Source of the DNA: Beggiatoa alba B18LD
GTDB lineage: Bacteria > Pseudomonadota > Gammaproteobacteria > Beggiatoales > Beggiatoaceae
Assembly (NCBI RefSeq): GCF_000245015.1
Contig: NZ_JH600070.1
Coordinates: forward strand, 575,594-639,593
Length of the DNA: 64,000 bases
Direction: 5' to 3'
The first letter of the stretch is position 1; each line of letters starts with the position of its first letter. The notes under the pieces are model-generated. The model had not been told where the DNA came from. It saw only the letters and a program-made list of their open reading frames with translations, and searched no databases. Shown here in pieces: positions 42,889 through 51,168 of the stretch. The position numbers and the translations under genes were made by a program.

Positions 42889-44067
42889 ATGAAAATATTA
42901 CACGTTATTGCCAATTTAGCCCCGCGTTATGGTGGCCCTGCAAAAGCCTGCTTTGAGTTAGCACGTGCCGTTGCACAACGGGGGCACGAAGTCACTATTT
43001 ATACAACCAATCAAGACGGTGATGGCGAACTTGATACCCCTTTAAATCAAATTATTCAACGCGAAGGGGTGCAATTACGGTTTTTTCCGATTCAATCCCC
43101 CCGTTTTTGGGGCACATCCCTGCCCATGGCGCGGGCATTAGCGCAAATGATTCCCACAGTTGATATTGTCCATATACATTCCCTGTATTTATTTCATAAC
43201 CTTATCGCGCCTTGGCTATGTCGCTGGTACAAAAAACCTTATGTCATGTTGCCACATGGCACATTAGACCCCTTCCTATATCAACGTCATCGCCAACGAA
43301 AACGACTAATGGAATGGACATTTGAAAATCGGAATATGCGACAAGCAACCGCAATCCACTTTATTACACAAGAAGAACAACTCCTTGCCCAACCATACAC
43401 CCATAACGCCCACAGTGTTATCGTACCGTTAGGACTGACATTAAACGAATATGATAAACCGCGTCCATCCCAATGGTTAGCCCATTATTACCCTGAAACC
43501 AAAGATAAAAAAATCATCCTCTTTTTTGGGCGCATTCATTTTAAGAAAGGCTTAGACCTTCTGATTCCTGCGTTTATCGCGTTAGCAAAACAACAAGACG
43601 ATATTCACCTCGTTATTGCAGGTCCAGACGATGAAAGATATGCCGACCATTTAAAGCACTTATTAAGCGTGGATAACATGTTAGACCGTGCCACCTTCAC
43701 AGGCATGATACAAGGGGATGAAAAACTCTCCCTCCTGCGAGAATCCTACCTATTTGCATTACCCTCTTATTCAGAAAATTTCGGTATTGCCGTGTTAGAA
43801 GCCATGGCATGTCGCTGTCCTGTACTGATTTCTGACAAAGTGAATCTGCATCACGATATTCAACAAGCAAAAGCGGGTGTTATCGTCCCCTGCGAACAAA
43901 ACGCAGTACAACAAGCCCTTGCAGATTTACTGGCTAACCCATTCCAAGCCCGTTACTATGGAGAAAAAGGCAGACAACTCGTCGAAAATCGCTACCAATG
44001 GCAACAAATTGGCGAATTAATGGAACAAACCTATCAACAACTGATTGAAAAACACCATGTCCGTTGA
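42889..44067 (+). CDS. Glycosyltransferase family 4 protein
   Basis: A 392-residue GT-B enzyme. The N-domain has VIANLAPRYGGPAKACFELA and AQRGHEVTIYTTNQD; the C-domain GT1 region has KIILFFGRIHFKKGLDLLIP, DDIHLVIAGPDDERY, and the nucleotide-sugar site ALPSYSENFGIAVLEAMACR with the E-x7-E pattern. It would transfer a sugar to the growing lipid-linked repeat at the cytoplasmic face. Sugar specificity cannot be read. Overlaps the following gene region by a few bases. Confidence 0.93.
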   Translation: MKILHVIANLAPRYGGPAKACFELARAVAQRGHEVTIYTTNQDGDGELDTPLNQIIQREGVQLRFFPIQSPRFWGTSLPMARALAQMIPTVDIVHIHSLYLFHNLIAPWLCRWYKKPYVMLPHGTLDPFLYQRHRQRKRLMEWTFENRNMRQATAIHFITQEEQLLAQPYTHNAHSVIVPLGLTLNEYDKPRPSQWLAHYYPETKDKKIILFFGRIHFKKGLDLLIPAFIALAKQQDDIHLVIAGPDDERYADHLKHLLSVDNMLDRATFTGMIQGDEKLSLLRESYLFALPSYSENFGIAVLEAMACRCPVLISDKVNLHHDIQQAKAGVIVPCEQNAVQQALADLLANPFQARYYGEKGRQLVENRYQWQQIGELMEQTYQQLIEKHHVR

Positions 44068-45181
44068 GTTTCAACTCCTCTGCCAAGCCCACCAACCTGA
44101 TAAACTCGCTCAACTGCTCAATCAAACGATTGCATGGCAAACCGTATTAAAACTTACAGACCGTCATCGAGTTGCCCCACAACTCTATCAATCACTAAAA
44201 AATAACAACTTAATTCCCAACCCCATACGCCAAGCCCTACGCACCCGCTACGAAAAAAACACCCTGCGGGCAATGCGCAATTTAGTGACTATACAAACAC
44301 TCTTACAATCCTTTACACAACACAATATCCCCTGCATCGTCCTAAAAGGCATAGGACTTGCGCTACAACTATACGGCAATATTGGCGCACGCCACGCGGG
44401 CGACATAGACCTACTCATTGATCCCCAACACCTCCGCCACGTTGACACCCTATTACAACAACAAGGCTACCAACGCATTCAACCCGCATTTTCCCTGACA
44501 GAAGCCCAATTTTTAAAAATTCAACAACTATGGAATCAATTTGAATACTACCACCCACAAGGACAATGCTACCTAGATATTCACTGGCGACTTTCCTACA
44601 ACCACCATCTTTGCCCGATTCCATTTAACGAACTCTATCAACAACATCAAACCATTTACGTACAGACTCAAGCACTCCCCGTCCTAGCCCCCTTACACAA
44701 CCTACTCTACCTCTCTGCACATGGCAGTCAACACGTATGGGGCTGTTTATTCTGGCTTTGGGACATCGCCACACTCTTACAACAAACCACTTTTGACTGG
44801 GATAAAGTCATTACCAACGCGCAACACATAGGCTGTTTACCCTCACTCATTCAAGGCATACACCTTGCCCATCACCTACTAAACAGCCCTTTACCTGATA
44901 CACTTCCCCCCTACCAACAACAAACACGCTATAAACGGCTTCAACAAGCGGGAGAACGCTACTTACAATTACCAATACCTATCCCCTTACGGACAGTTTT
45001 ATGGCAACGCTTCTACTACGATTTACAACTCAATAGCTCATGGGCTTATCGACGCGAACTGCTCCAACATATTTTTTTACATCCCCATGATTGGCAAGCT
45101 CTACCACTCCCCCCCGTCTTATTCCCGCTCTATTATGTAATAGGTAGCATTCTCTGGTTGAAGCGACAACTCATAAAATAG
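44057..45181 (+). CDS. PF14907-type nucleotidyltransferase-fold protein
   Basis: A 374-residue protein. The core NIPCIVLKGIGLALQLYGNI followed by GARHAGDIDLLIDPQHLRHV is the signature of the uncharacterised nucleotidyltransferase family (G-D-I-D-L-L metal site). The remainder is helical: HNLLYLSAHGSQHVWGCLFW (with LW-D) resembles the C-terminal region. The family occurs near PqqD-like, S24/S26 peptidase and ABC exporter genes in polysaccharide or peptide loci (family knowledge). The ATG at 44057 overlaps the glycosyltransferase end by eleven bases; a TTG four codons earlier is less likely. Confidence 0.85.
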   Translation: MSVEFQLLCQAHQPDKLAQLLNQTIAWQTVLKLTDRHRVAPQLYQSLKNNNLIPNPIRQALRTRYEKNTLRAMRNLVTIQTLLQSFTQHNIPCIVLKGIGLALQLYGNIGARHAGDIDLLIDPQHLRHVDTLLQQQGYQRIQPAFSLTEAQFLKIQQLWNQFEYYHPQGQCYLDIHWRLSYNHHLCPIPFNELYQQHQTIYVQTQALPVLAPLHNLLYLSAHGSQHVWGCLFWLWDIATLLQQTTFDWDKVITNAQHIGCLPSLIQGIHLAHHLLNSPLPDTLPPYQQQTRYKRLQQAGERYLQLPIPIPLRTVLWQRFYYDLQLNSSWAYRRELLQHIFLHPHDWQALPLPPVLFPLYYVIGSILWLKRQLIK

Positions 45182-45224
45182 CCCAACGTTAAACCCTCTA
45201 TGTATCATCAGGATTAACAAAACC

Positions 45225-46514
45225 ATGCATAAAACACATGACTGGTTAATAACCCAACCCAGCACAAGCACACACCTGATTTTATGGCTAAGTGCCTTAT
45301 TTCTTCTACTTGCTGGCATCTGGGCAAACTATGCCGAACTAGATGAAGTCACACGCGGTATGGGCAAAGTTATACCCTCAAGTCAAGTTCAAATCGTGCA
45401 AAACCTAGAAGGCGGCATTATCTCCGAACTACCTGTTAAAGCAGGTGATATTGTCGAAAAAGGACAAATTCTACTACGTATTGACGACACCCGTTTTTCC
45501 TCCTCCTATCGAGAAAACAATGTCGGCATCGCAGAACTACAAGCCAAAATTGCCCGTTTAAGTGCCGAAGCGGAAGGAAAACCATTTGCTTTACCCGCAA
45601 AAATACCTGAAGAACAACAAAGTTTTTTTAAAAACGAATTAGCCCTTGCAAACTCCCGTCAACAAGCCCTACAAGCCAATATAGATATTTTATTACAACA
45701 AAAACGCCAAAAAACACAAGAAATCAATGAATTAAAATCAAAACTGACTCAACTACAACAAAGTTACGAATTAGCCAAAAAAGAACTGAATATTACTGAA
45801 CCTCTAGTAAAAAAAGGCGTAATGTCAGAAGTAGAACTACTCCGCTTACAACGTGAAGCAACTGATTTAAAAGGCAATGCCGAAAGTATTCGCTTAAGCA
45901 TTCCCCGCGCAGAAACCGCCGTCGATGAAATAGAACGCAAAATAAAAGAACTCACCGCCACTTTTCGCGCGGGCGCACTAGCAGAACTCAATGATAATAA
46001 AGCCGAATTAGCCAAAAATACCGAATCAGGTCTAGCCCTACAAGACCGTGTGACACGAACACTTGTTCGCTCCCCCGTCAAAGGCACAATAAAACGAGTA
46101 AAAGTCACAACCATTGGTGGCGTTGTACAACCAGGAATGGATTTAGTAGAAATTGTGCCGTTAGAAGACACATTACTGATAGAAGCACAAATTCGCCCCT
46201 CAGACATCGCTTTTTTACACCCAGGGCAACCAGCCATGATTAAGTTTACCGCCTACGATTTCTCAATTTTTGGCGGACTATCCGCAACGCTAGAACATAT
46301 CAGCGCGGACACCATTATGAATGAACGCAATGAAGCCTTTTTCTTAATTCAACTACGCACAACACAAAATTTCTTAAAAAATGGCGATAAAAACCTGCCG
46401 ATTATTACAGGGATGACTGCCAACGTAGATATTTTAACGGGCAAGAAAACCCTGTTAAATTACCTATTAAAACCCATCAAAAAAGTGCATGACGAAGCAT
46501 TGCGGGAACGCTAA
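45225..46514 (+). CDS. HlyD-family membrane fusion protein (type I secretion adaptor)
   Basis: A 429-residue periplasmic adaptor. One N-terminal membrane helix (ILWLSALFLLLAGIWANYA), then GMGKVIPSSQVQIVQNLEGG and SELPVKAGDIVEKGQILLRI, the lipoyl-half signature. A coiled-coil hairpin (about 120-290) with KKELNITEPLVKKGVMSEVE follows, then VRSPVKGTIKRVKVTTIGGV and the barrel domain ending TGMTANVDILTGKKTLLNYL. Normal for the family. Neither an ABC exporter nor a TolC-type gene adjoins it; the downstream repeat ends the arm. AGGATTAACAAAACC precedes the ATG. Confidence 0.93.
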   Translation: MHKTHDWLITQPSTSTHLILWLSALFLLLAGIWANYAELDEVTRGMGKVIPSSQVQIVQNLEGGIISELPVKAGDIVEKGQILLRIDDTRFSSSYRENNVGIAELQAKIARLSAEAEGKPFALPAKIPEEQQSFFKNELALANSRQQALQANIDILLQQKRQKTQEINELKSKLTQLQQSYELAKKELNITEPLVKKGVMSEVELLRLQREATDLKGNAESIRLSIPRAETAVDEIERKIKELTATFRAGALAELNDNKAELAKNTESGLALQDRVTRTLVRSPVKGTIKRVKVTTIGGVVQPGMDLVEIVPLEDTLLIEAQIRPSDIAFLHPGQPAMIKFTAYDFSIFGGLSATLEHISADTIMNERNEAFFLIQLRTTQNFLKNGDKNLPIITGMTANVDILTGKKTLLNYLLKPIKKVHDEALRER

Positions 46515-46519
46515 AAATA

Positions 46520-46592
46520 TAGTAAACGCACTATAAAACAATGCGAAGGACTGGCAGTCCTAAATTTAAATCGCTTTGTGGTACGTTTACTA
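46520..46592. mobile_element. 73-bp MITE-like element, copy 2
   Basis: TAGTAAACG and CGTTTACTA ends, exactly 73 bp, flanked by TA at 46518-46519 and 46593-46594, five bases after the HlyD stop codon. It differs from the 18.1-kb copy at only a few positions (for example ACAATGCG for ACGATGCG, TCGCTTTGTGG for TCACTTTATGA). It lies directly beside a composite repeat. Confidence 0.9.
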
Positions 46593-46594
46593 TA

Positions 46595-46793
46595 TTAAAA
46601 ATAAAAACCTGTTAGGCTTTGAAAACCTAACAAGTCTTTTTTTGTCTGAATCAGAATTCACAGAATTAGCAGAATTAAAAACAATTAAAAACATAATTTT
46701 TTATTCTTTTAATTTTCTTGTCTTTTTAATTCTGAAAATTCTGATTCAGACAAGCTGTTGTCTTTTTAAAAGAAACTTGCCGAACTCAGGTTA
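46595..46793. repeat. Composite palindromic repeat element lacking its left end
   Basis: Hairpin AACCTGTTAGGC / CCTAACAAGTC (about 46608-46637) with seven Ts, the dyad TTGTCTGAATCAGAATTCAC (46641) to GAAAATTCTGATTCAGACAA, and the right end CTTGCCGAACTCAGGTTA. The left CTGAGTTCGG end is missing where the 73-bp element now lies. The hairpin can serve as terminator for the HlyD gene. Confidence 0.85.
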
Positions 46794-46796
46794 AAA

Positions 46797-47369
46797 TTAA
46801 TAATCCCTAAAAAATCTATCCCCATTGTTTGGCAAATAATGACGAACATAACGACTGCTTAACGTCACCGTGCTTTGTAACTCACCAAATGTCGTGGTTG
46901 GTGCACCATTTCTTGCAAATCCAGTCGCCACAAAAATATCAGGCACAGAGACATGGAAAAAATTCACGTCAACACGTCCACCCCGATCAATCCAAACTTT
47001 GACATAAACCTCTGGATTATTAAAACTTCCCCAACTCACATCCGCTGGATTCACATAAAAAAATCCCCAAATAACACGGTCTCCGCCAGACGTTTGTTCT
47101 TCCCCTCCTTTACGCCAAACTGTCCGTATTTCACGAGTTTGTGTTTCTCCCTCAACAGTACGTACCGTAACAGCAGCAAATAATTCACGCCCGTTATTAT
47201 CAAAAAAAGTAAAACCATCCGCTGAATTTTCCTGTATAGACAAAGTATTGTCTGAACTTTCTACAGGGGCTAATAAGGTGTTTTGTACAATCTGGCGCAA
47301 AGGCTCTGCTTCTGTCGCAGAAAGTTCGCCCGCTAAAACACATAAACAGACAAGAATAAAGTGACGCAT
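46797..47369 (-). CDS. Hypothetical exported protein
   Basis: A 190-residue protein with signal peptide MRHFILVCLCVLAGELSATE. I do not recognise a family. The mature part is beta-rich: DGFTFFDNNGRELFAAVTVR, DRVIWGFFYVNPADVSWGSF, EVYVKVWIDRGGRVDVNFFH and TTFGELQSTVTLSSRYVRHY. It has no Cys in the mature part. AGGAGTTTACCC before the ATG sets this start rather than the upstream TTG. It lies 39 bases downstream of the LprI-like gene on the same strand, so the two are probably coexpressed in the periplasm. Confidence 0.72.
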   Translation of the reverse strand: MRHFILVCLCVLAGELSATEAEPLRQIVQNTLLAPVESSDNTLSIQENSADGFTFFDNNGRELFAAVTVRTVEGETQTREIRTVWRKGGEEQTSGGDRVIWGFFYVNPADVSWGSFNNPEVYVKVWIDRGGRVDVNFFHVSVPDIFVATGFARNGAPTTTFGELQSTVTLSSRYVRHYLPNNGDRFFRDY

Positions 47370-47408
47370 GGGTAAACTCCTCTTATCCAACAAGGATAAA
47401 TAAGCTGA

Positions 47409-47798
47409 TTATTCAAGATATGATTTTTCTAAACTGCGGATTCGTTCCTCTGTCATGTCTTGTAAACACGCATTCAGAAAGCCTGAAAATCCTGTACCAC
47501 CTCGCGCACCGTAAACCGCATATTCACAATGTTCATCACGAAACTTTATCCATGTCCGTTGCGCTGTTTTCAATAACGCCTGTTCCTCTGCGGATAAACC
47601 ACTATTCATCAAATTTTTATACGCTCTATTCAACGCCGCATCAGCAGATTGATACGCTTTTTCAGCGCAATAATTTATCTCATAAGTTGATTGTGGGTCG
47701 TTACAATCAACTTTAGGTGTACCCTCTGCGCTCACAGCCGTGACGGTGTAAAACAAAAAAGGAAGTGAGTAAAGGAAAAGTGTTCGTAAGTGCATCAT
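47409..47798 (-). CDS. LprI-type (DUF1311) lysozyme-inhibitor-like periplasmic protein
   Basis: A 129-residue exported protein with signal peptide ending about VTAVSAEG. The mature domain is the small helical DUF1311 fold: CNDPQSTYEINYCAEKAYQS, ADAALNRAYKNLMNSGLSAE and AQRTWIKFRDEHCEYAVYGA, NACLQDMTEERIRSLE, with four Cys for two disulfides. Some relatives inhibit lysozyme (LprI); others have unknown roles. It is paired with an unknown exported protein and lies divergent from an amidase gene. Confidence 0.88.
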   Translation of the reverse strand: MMHLRTLFLYSLPFLFYTVTAVSAEGTPKVDCNDPQSTYEINYCAEKAYQSADAALNRAYKNLMNSGLSAEEQALLKTAQRTWIKFRDEHCEYAVYGARGGTGFSGFLNACLQDMTEERIRSLEKSYLE

Positions 47799-48000
47799 AA
47801 TGCCTCTTTAATGATTAATTGAGTCTTGAAATAACTGAGTATGACAACTTGAAAAGATAAGAAATAGTGGAGAATTTGACAATAAGCATAATACCCTGAG
47901 ATATCTTGTTGCTTGACACTATAACGGTGTTTAATATGCGGAAAGGTGGGCGGCATGTTGTATGCTAATAGCATTATTTTTCGGGTATCGTATTTTTGGC
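47799..48000. other. Intergenic region between LprI-type and amidase genes
   Basis: Divergent promoters are expected here; no clear boxes are placed. A frame that opens at 47962 continues into the amidase gene, but the stretch up to 48186 consists largely of the inverted-repeat element at 48001-48144 and is not thought to be coding. Confidence 0.4.
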
Positions 48001-48144
48001 AGTGCGAAACAAGTCAAGTTTTACACGTTAATCTTAACGCGGTTGTCTGAATCAGGATTCACAACGTTTTCAGAATTAGCAGGGCTTAAAAGATTCATTA
48101 GACAATCGGGTTTTATGCGTTTAAAGCCTGACTTGTTTCGCACT
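48001..48144. repeat. 144-bp inverted-repeat element with perfect 16-bp ends, upstream of amidase gene
   Basis: AGTGCGAAACAAGTCA at 48001-48016 and TGACTTGTTTCGCACT at 48129-48144 are perfect inverted ends; flanking bases (TTTTTGGC / ACCCTATTTTT) also partly match. The interior contains half of the TTGTCTGAATCAGGATTCAC dyad of the composite family. The outer ends differ from the CTGAGTTCGGCGAG type, so this is a distinct or hybrid element. The frame of the downstream amidase stays open through all of it. Confidence 0.8.
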
Positions 48145-48186
48145 ACCCTATTTTTTAATCGGTTTTTATTTCCTCTTAGAGTTAAG

Positions 48187-49554
48187 ATGATGTGGTATTT
48201 AACGAAATTTCGGGTATTTCTACTTGTTTTCCTTTGTGTTATTGCAACACATGTACGGGCAGAAAGTGTTCAGTTACAGTCCATGCAAGTTGCAACTGAC
48301 ACAGCAACCAGTGTGCGTTTACTATTTGATTTTAGTAGCCCTGTACGCTATCGCATTTTTAGCCTCTCTAATCCTGAACGGCTAGTGATTGATTTGGAAA
48401 ACACCAAATTATCAACATCGCTTGTCAATTTTGCGAAAAATCACCCGTTGATTCAAAACATACGCAGCGCACCACGTAATAACAATGATTTACGGATTGT
48501 TTTAGACTTACATGCCCCTGTACGTACTAAAAGCTTCTTATTAAAACCTGCGGGCATTATCGGGCATCGTCTCAATATCGACATACTCAGTGGGCAAACC
48601 ACACAAATCACACAAGCCCCTCCCGCAACACAGCGTAGCCTCGCACAAATGGCAAGCACATCCTCTCCGCGTAACCCGCTCGTTATCAGCCTTCCCCCGC
48701 CATCAACGAACTCCACCCTAGCGAATCAATCATTAAACCAAACAGCCCCCAACAATCGCCTCAATGCACAAGCCACAATTCCAACCAATCGCCCACGTCA
48801 ATTAACCCCAGTTATCCCGAAAAAAGATGGTAATGGACGAGAATTAATTGTAGCCATTGATGCAGGACATGGTGGTATTGACCCTGGGGCAATTGGTAAG
48901 CAAGGCACTTATGAAAAAACAGTCGTATTAGCCATTGCCCGCCAATTAGCGAGTTTATTAGAACGAGAATATGGTATGCGTCCTGTTTTAATTCGAGATG
49001 GCGATTATTTTTTAAAGTTACGTGAACGTATAGACCTTGCACGTCAACATCAAGCTGATTTATTCATATCTATTCATGCAGATGCCGTAGCGGAAGGAAA
49101 TGGCAATGTACGAGGCTCATCGGTTTACATGTTGTCACAACGTGGCGCGAGCAGTGAAGCGGCATTATGGTTAGCAGAAAAGGAAAACGCGGCAGATTTA
49201 TTAGGCGGGGTGAGCTTAAATGATAAAGATGATTTATTAGCCTCTGTTTTACTGGATTTATCTCAAACAGGCACATTAGAAGCCAGCGCACACGCGGCCG
49301 AACAAATTTTAAACGGACTACGTCAAGTGAATAAAACCCATTTATCTAAAGTACAACGTGCAGGCTTTTTAGTCTTACGTTCCCCCGATATTCCATCTGT
49401 TTTAGTCGAAACGGCATTTATTTCTAATCTGGAAGAAGAGCGCAAATTAAACGACCCAGTTTATCAACGCCAATTAGCACAAGCGATTTTGCAGGGTATT
49501 CGCGGTTATTTTGCTAAGTACGCCCCACCGGGAACACAATTAGCACAGCGTTAA
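48187..49554 (+). CDS. amiC: N-acetylmuramoyl-L-alanine amidase with AMIN domain (AmiC type)
   Basis: About 455 residues. Signal peptide FRVFLLVFLCVIATHVRAES; an AMIN septal-targeting domain (about 25-125) with ATSVRLLFDFSSPVRYRIFS; a Pro/Asn/Thr-rich linker; and an Amidase_3 zinc domain: ELIVAIDAGHGGIDPGAIGK (first Zn ligand), TYEKTVVLAIARQLASLL (Glu), FISIHADAVAEG (His) and SVLVETAFISNLEEERKL (catalytic Glu). It cleaves the amide between MurNAc and the stem peptide during cell separation. The frame can start at 47962 through a repeat, but the start at 48187, just before the signal peptide, is far better. Confidence 0.93.
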   Translation: MMWYLTKFRVFLLVFLCVIATHVRAESVQLQSMQVATDTATSVRLLFDFSSPVRYRIFSLSNPERLVIDLENTKLSTSLVNFAKNHPLIQNIRSAPRNNNDLRIVLDLHAPVRTKSFLLKPAGIIGHRLNIDILSGQTTQITQAPPATQRSLAQMASTSSPRNPLVISLPPPSTNSTLANQSLNQTAPNNRLNAQATIPTNRPRQLTPVIPKKDGNGRELIVAIDAGHGGIDPGAIGKQGTYEKTVVLAIARQLASLLEREYGMRPVLIRDGDYFLKLRERIDLARQHQADLFISIHADAVAEGNGNVRGSSVYMLSQRGASSEAALWLAEKENAADLLGGVSLNDKDDLLASVLLDLSQTGTLEASAHAAEQILNGLRQVNKTHLSKVQRAGFLVLRSPDIPSVLVETAFISNLEEERKLNDPVYQRQLAQAILQGIRGYFAKYAPPGTQLAQR

Positions 49555-49557
49555 TTT

Positions 49558-49912
49558 TAACCTGAGTTCTACGAGTTTTATATAGTAACCGTACCATAAA
49601 GTGATTTAAATCTAGGACTGGCAGTCCTCCATGTCGTTTTATAATAACGCGAGTACGGCGAGATTCTTTTAAAAAGACAAGAGCTTGTCTGAATCAGAAT
49701 TTTCAGAATTAAAAAGACAAGAAAATTAAAAGAATAAAAAATTATGTTTTTAATTGTTTTTAATTCTGCTAATTCTGAAAATTCTGTGAATTCTGATTCA
49801 GACAAAAAAAGACCTGCTAGGTTTTCAAAACCTAGCAGGTCTGTCGGAACGTGCGAAAAGTTCTGACTAGACAAAATTAAAAACCTTGTCTGAATCAGGA
49901 TTTTCAGGATTA
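49558..49912. repeat. Composite palindromic repeat element interrupted by 73-bp element
   Basis: The left end AACCTGAGTTCTACGAGTTT is cut at 49582 by a 73-bp-type element; GAGTACGGCGAGATTCTTTT resumes at about 49650. The dyad TTGTCTGAATCAGAATTTTC (49686) to AATTCTGATTCAGACAA (about 49787-49803) and the hairpin GACCTGCTAGG / CCTAGCAGGTC (49811-49842) follow, then GTCGGAACGTGCGAAAAG and a further dyad half at 49889. This fills the 382-base gap after amiC. Confidence 0.85.
49583..49643. mobile_element. 73-bp MITE-like element, copy 3, right end lost
   Basis: TAGTAACCGTACCATAAAGT and the core TAGGACTGGCAGTCCT match the copy at 61.03 kb. TA precedes it at 49581-49582. The right terminus GTGCGTTTACTA is absent; the sequence passes from GTCGTTTTATA straight into the composite repeat, so about 12 bp are missing. 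Confidence 0.8.
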
Positions 49913-49936
49913 ACAACAAGAACGATAATATTGCGT

Positions 49937-51157
49937 CTAACCCATCTCGACCAATAACTGTCCATAACGTTGCGCAATAATTTGCCAATCATAACGGGCA
50001 ACGACAAATTGTCGTCCTTGTTCACCCAATTGACGCGCTTTAGCAGGATTTGCCAATAAGGTACATAATGCCTCAGCTAATGCAGATACATCACGTTGAG
50101 GCACAATTAAAGCGGTTTGTTGGTCTTGCAAAATATCTTGCATCGCGGGCAAATCTGTTGCAATCACGGCACATTCACACCCTAACGCCTCTACCAATAC
50201 CAAGCCAAATCCTTCTCTATCTCCATCATTAGCAATAATGGATGGAAAAATTACAATTGCATGTGACTGATAAAGTTGAGGTAAATTTTTATTCTCGACT
50301 GCACCGATAAATTGTACATGTGGAACGATTTGCAACTGTTGTGCTAAATCTTGTAAGGCTTTTGCCTCTGTACCTGTGCCGATGATACGCAGTTGCACAT
50401 GAGGATAACGGGCTAATACGGTCGGCATGGCTTGCAGTAAATAATGAATGCCCTTTTTTTCTACCAATCGTCCGACAAACAACAGGCTATCTGCATGACG
50501 TGTGCAAGTTGCGTTTGGAATAAACTGCGTTTGTACATCCACCCCCATCGGAATAACATACATTTTTTGCGCATCTGCCCCTAAACGTAAGGCTTCTTGA
50601 AACATTGCCTCACTAACAACCGTCATAGCAGACACATTTTTTAAAACATAGGTTTTTAACTGTGTTAAGCCTTTACCACGTAACGCAAATAAATCTCCAC
50701 CGTGTGACGTACATAAGATTTTAGGAACAGGGCGAGGTAGTAACTTACAAACGAGTAATGCAATTAAACCTTGTGGAATTAACCAATGCGCATGAATCAC
50801 ATCAAAAGACTCACGACGTAATAACCGCCATAAGGCAATGGCTTCCCCTAACATAAAAAAAGGTACAAGTGCATATCGCCAACGATTTTGCTTTAAATTC
50901 GCTAAGATACCACCTGCATAAGCCAATGTTTGCCACTTTTCAAAAAAATATCGAAAGCGTGTAATTTTTAACCCTTCCCATTCTTCTGTCAGTGCAGCTC
51001 CCTGTGCGTGAGGGGCGAGCACATGCACATTAGCAATGTGAGGATGTTGTACCAAGCGACGGCTTAATTCATAGACAAACGGTGGTTCTTTATCCCCCTG
51101 CCAACGTGGAAACGTAGAAGCTAATACCAACACTTTCAGAGAGGAAGGCGCGTTCAT
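49937..51157 (-). CDS. Glycosyltransferase family 4 protein
   Basis: A 406-residue GT-B glycosyltransferase. The N-domain starts LKVLVLASTFPRWQGDKEPP FVYELSRRL in outline, the DV-IHAHW segment FDVIHAHWLIPQGLIALLV binds acceptor, and the C-domain has SLLFVGRLVEKKGIHYLLQA, QLRIIGTGTEAKALQDLAQQ and the donor site GDREGFGLVLVEALGCECAV with E-x7-E. Very close in form to colanic-acid WcaL-type enzymes. Last of four genes transcribed leftward; upstream is the methyltransferase, eleven bases away. Confidence 0.92.
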   Translation of the reverse strand: MNAPSSLKVLVLASTFPRWQGDKEPPFVYELSRRLVQHPHIANVHVLAPHAQGAALTEEWEGLKITRFRYFFEKWQTLAYAGGILANLKQNRWRYALVPFFMLGEAIALWRLLRRESFDVIHAHWLIPQGLIALLVCKLLPRPVPKILCTSHGGDLFALRGKGLTQLKTYVLKNVSAMTVVSEAMFQEALRLGADAQKMYVIPMGVDVQTQFIPNATCTRHADSLLFVGRLVEKKGIHYLLQAMPTVLARYPHVQLRIIGTGTEAKALQDLAQQLQIVPHVQFIGAVENKNLPQLYQSHAIVIFPSIIANDGDREGFGLVLVEALGCECAVIATDLPAMQDILQDQQTALIVPQRDVSALAEALCTLLANPAKARQLGEQGRQFVVARYDWQIIAQRYGQLLVEMG

Positions 51158-51168
51158 AGTGTCATTGC

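Noticed and set aside
45764-46237. 157-codon antisense frame in the HlyD gene
   Set aside because: Low-complexity Ser/Arg-rich translation typical of the reverse of a coiled-coil coding region.
46576-46794. 72-codon plus-strand frame across the 73-bp element and composite repeat
   Set aside because: Its translation is the repeat itself (LGFENL, FLSESEFTE), and the same peptides recur in other repeat copies at 49.6-49.9 and 60.9-61.1 kb; it has no ribosome site.
47962-48186. Longer amidase beginning at 47962
   Set aside because: The added residues are encoded by an inverted-repeat element and would bury the signal peptide that begins at 48187.
49578-49988. 136-codon minus-strand frame
   Set aside because: Mostly translated from the composite repeat and ending inside the glycosyltransferase gene; the repeat peptides again show it is not a protein gene.
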